Of a DNA stretch of 64,000 nucleotides, positions 62,352 through 64,000 are shown piece after piece. A model generated the notes under the pieces. That model did no database searches, was not told the origin of the DNA, and saw nothing but the letters and a program-made list of their open reading frames with translations. The stretch comes from an uncultured Porphyromonadaceae bacterium (GTDB lineage Bacteria; Bacteroidota; Bacteroidia; Bacteroidales; Porphyromonadaceae): contig CAMYAB010000008.1 of the NCBI GenBank assembly GCA_947253625.1, forward strand, positions 5,082 to 69,081, in the 5' to 3' direction. Each line of letters begins with the position of its first letter. Positions within the stretch are counted from its first letter, which is position 1. A program made the position numbers and the translations under genes.

Positions 62352-63428
62352 TTACTCTGTCACTCCAAAGCGGTAGGAGGTTTTGCTACGATAGGTCTTG
62401 CCCGGACGAAGTACCGTGGTCGGGTACTCAGGCTTGTTGGGGCTGTCCGGGTAGTGCTGTGTCTCAAAGCAGACAGCCGACCGGGCCGGGTAGCGGCTTT
62501 CGCCTTTGCCTCTCATGTTGCCGGTCATCCAGTTGCCGGTATAGAGTTGCATGCCGGGCTCTGTGGTGAGGACTTCCATCCGGATGCCCGTTCGGGGCGA
62601 TCGGCAGTCGGCCACGACCCCGTACTCTCCCGGTGCCTTTTGGTCCAGTATATAGGTATGGTCGTACCCTCTTGCCCATCTCAGCTGATCAATGTCCTCA
62701 TCGATACGCTCTCCGATCTCGTGGAATGCCACGAAGTCAAAGGGTGTGCCGGCCACCTCCTTAGCATCTCCATATGGTATGGCGACTTCGTTTGTAGGCA
62801 GGTAGCGGGTGGAGTTGATTTTCAGTTCGTGATCGTGTATGGTCTCCACGCCTTCGCCCGAGAGGTTGAAGTAGGAGTGGTTGGTCAGGTTGATCACTGT
62901 GGGCTTGGTGGTTGTCGCCTCGTAGTCGATCTCAAGCTCGCCATTGCGGAGGGTGTAGGTCACGGTCGCCCGCACCTCGCCCGGAAATCCCTCCTCGCCG
63001 TCCGGTGATACCACCGACAGCACTACGTGGATGTCACTCTGCTCTACCACATCCCATACCTTGGCGTTGAACCCCTTGTAGCCCCCGTGGAGGCAGTTGG
63101 GGCCATTGTTGATGGGGAGCAAAAAGGTCTCGCCATCGATCTCAAAGCGACCGTTGGCTATACGATTGCCGTACCGACCAATGATGGAGCCAAAGTACTG
63201 CTCCTCGCTCTGAATGTAGTCTCCAAGTGTGTCATGTCCGAGGACGACATCGACCGGGTTGCCGTGGCGGTCCGGGGTGATCAGTGTCACGATCTTGCCT
63301 CCGTAGTTGGTCACATCGGCTTGGAGCCCTTTGCCATCGGTCAGATGGATCAGGCGTACCGGTTTGCCGTCCAGTGTTTTTTTGAAACTCTCCGCCCGAA
63401 GGGCTGAGGATTGTGGATAGATATTCAT
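62352..63428 (-). CDS. galM: Aldose 1-epimerase (galactose mutarotase)
   Basis: A 358-residue beta-sandwich enzyme that interconverts alpha- and beta-galactose. Conserved parts are NYGGKIVTLITPDRHG, GRYGNRIANGRF, NGPNCLHGGYKGFNAKVWD (catalytic His), NLTNHSYFNLSGEG and the Glu in RSAVCFETQHYPDSPN. It lacks a signal peptide. It is the first gene of the operon, with a promoter at 63494-63523. Confidence 0.95.
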   Translation of the reverse strand: MNIYPQSSALRAESFKKTLDGKPVRLIHLTDGKGLQADVTNYGGKIVTLITPDRHGNPVDVVLGHDTLGDYIQSEEQYFGSIIGRYGNRIANGRFEIDGETFLLPINNGPNCLHGGYKGFNAKVWDVVEQSDIHVVLSVVSPDGEEGFPGEVRATVTYTLRNGELEIDYEATTTKPTVINLTNHSYFNLSGEGVETIHDHELKINSTRYLPTNEVAIPYGDAKEVAGTPFDFVAFHEIGERIDEDIDQLRWARGYDHTYILDQKAPGEYGVVADCRSPRTGIRMEVLTTEPGMQLYTGNWMTGNMRGKGESRYPARSAVCFETQHYPDSPNKPEYPTTVLRPGKTYRSKTSYRFGVTE

Positions 63429-63493
63429 AAACTGTGAGTTGGTTGCTATTGAGGCTAACTAAAAAGTGCCTAGTTATGCCGATTCGTACGTTT

Positions 63494-63523
63494 CAAAGTT
63501 ACTAAAGAAATACGGAAAGCAAA
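63494..63523 (-). promoter_or_regulatory. Promoter of galactose operon
   Basis: On the minus strand TTTG (63520-63523), an 18-base spacer and TAACTTTG (63494-63501), 66 bases before galM. The spacer is one base short of the usual 19-21. Confidence 0.6.
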
Positions 63524-63704
63524 AACAATCCTAAAGAGTGTTACCGTTGTCTCTCTCGTGGCGTTTCCACCCCCATTTGTCCGCAGCTGAAAACGCTTCG
63601 GCAGTGCGGGTCGCTCATTAGTGGGCGAGTGTTTATTCAGCAGATAATCAGCCGGATAGGTTATTCGTAGAGTGCGAGGAGGGGGTGTCGGTTTGACGGA
63701 CGTA

Positions 63705-63734
63705 TTGTCAGAAAAAAACTTTTTTCTAAATTTG
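63705..63734 (+). promoter_or_regulatory. Promoter of terminal lipoprotein gene
   Basis: TTG (63705-63707), a 19-base spacer and TAAATTTG (63727-63734), 37 bases before the ATG. Confidence 0.65.
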
Positions 63735-63770
63735 CGCACTTTTTTTTGAACCAACTAGATTAGAATTAAG

Positions 63771-63954
63771 ATGAAGTCAGCGCTACGAAAAGGCCTCTGC
63801 CTGTTCCTTGGAGCCACTCTCCTATTGGCTTGTGCAGGGACACCGGGACACACGCCCACTCCACCAACCCCAAAAGAAAAAGAGCAACCCGCCCCCACTC
63901 CTCCCGAGAAGGAGAAGGAGAAAGAAAAGGAGCCTGAGGCCCCCACCCCCACTC
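63771..63954 (+). CDS. Lipoprotein with Pro/Glu/Lys-rich linker, cut at the sequence end
   Basis: The 5' part of a lipoprotein gene: signal MKSALRKGLCLFLGATLLLA with lipobox LLAC, followed by a Pro/Thr stretch (TPGHTPTPPTPKEKEQ) and a KEKEKEKE run before PEAPTPTP. Such linkers usually tether a folded surface domain, which is missing here. The genuine sequence ends at about 63954; the frame then runs into adapter and gives SYTHLRAHET, a known contamination peptide. Nothing can be said of the function. Confidence 0.75.
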
Positions 63955-64000
63955 CTGTCTCTTATACACATCTCCGAGCCCACGAGACGAACGCAATAAT
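63955..64000 (+). other. Illumina Nextera adapter sequence (not genomic)
   Basis: Bases 63955-63973 are the 19-bp Tn5 mosaic end CTGTCTCTTATACACATCT, and 63974-63988 are CCGAGCCCACGAGAC, the Nextera read-2 adapter. The last 12 bases (63989-64000) fall where an index would be read. Confidence 0.98.

Overview
The window comes from a Bacteroidota genome, most likely a Porphyromonas or near relative. The evidence is a SusC/SusD glycan-uptake operon, many promoters of the Bacteroidota form TTTG-N19/20-TAnnTTTG, lipoproteins throughout, a PPi-dependent phosphofructokinase, and core genes (murF, tyrS, pnp, topoisomerase IV B, coaD, ppiD, truA, rlmH) of the Bacteroidales type. I cannot name the species. 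The right end runs into Illumina Nextera transposase adapter (from 63955), so the last 46 bases are not genome and the final lipoprotein gene is cut.

Layout. 89-1528: C69 dipeptidase. 1.6-7.6 kb: a decayed, AT-rich accessory island with a truncated, frameshifted tyrosine integrase, a HindIII-like restriction-modification operon headed by an AbiEi-like antitoxin gene with no toxin partner, a Fic protein with a fused antitoxin-like N-terminus, and remnants of a ribbon-helix-helix gene and parA. 7.6-9.1 kb: two overlapping acyltransferase-like genes. 9.9-20.5 kb: a six-gene SusC/SusD operon with a GH18 endo-beta-N-acetylglucosaminidase, a GH18-like protein that has lost its catalytic residues, a LamG lipoprotein and an Ig-repeat lipoprotein; it looks built to bind, cut and import N-glycans. 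22.2-24.3 kb: an EF-G paralogue with altered GTPase motifs. 24.6-24.7 kb: tRNA-Leu and tRNA-Gly. 25-32.5 kb: EamA permease, PlsC, ZIP transporter, murF, tyrS, pnp. 33.6-39.9 kb: a six-gene TolC/HlyD/double-ABC export operon. 40.4-48.6 kb: GH29 fucosidase, aroK, OmpA/TPR lipoprotein, coaD, topoisomerase IV B, GNAT protein. 49.2-55.2 kb (+ strand): ppiD, PIN-PhoH ATPase, a divergent carboxyltransferase, a small HsdR_N-like protein. 55.3-63.4 kb: PPi-PFK, truA-rlmH, Skp-like protein, and a galM-transporter-galK operon.

Most striking non-coding feature: a dispersed repeat family, four copies in 64 kb, each with three or four 22-bp units (TTCTATCCGTGAAA core), a variant first unit, and a conserved tail ending in a TTTGATTATCAATATC-like sequence. 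It lies only in intergenic gaps, and parts of its distal section recur in a large inverted repeat at 9.3-9.7 kb. A second array at 40.15-40.23 kb has four 21-bp-spaced palindromes of form AAATCACTnAGTGATTT.

GH18, fucosidase, SusCD and the galactose operon together suggest foraging on host glycoproteins; this is inference from gene content.
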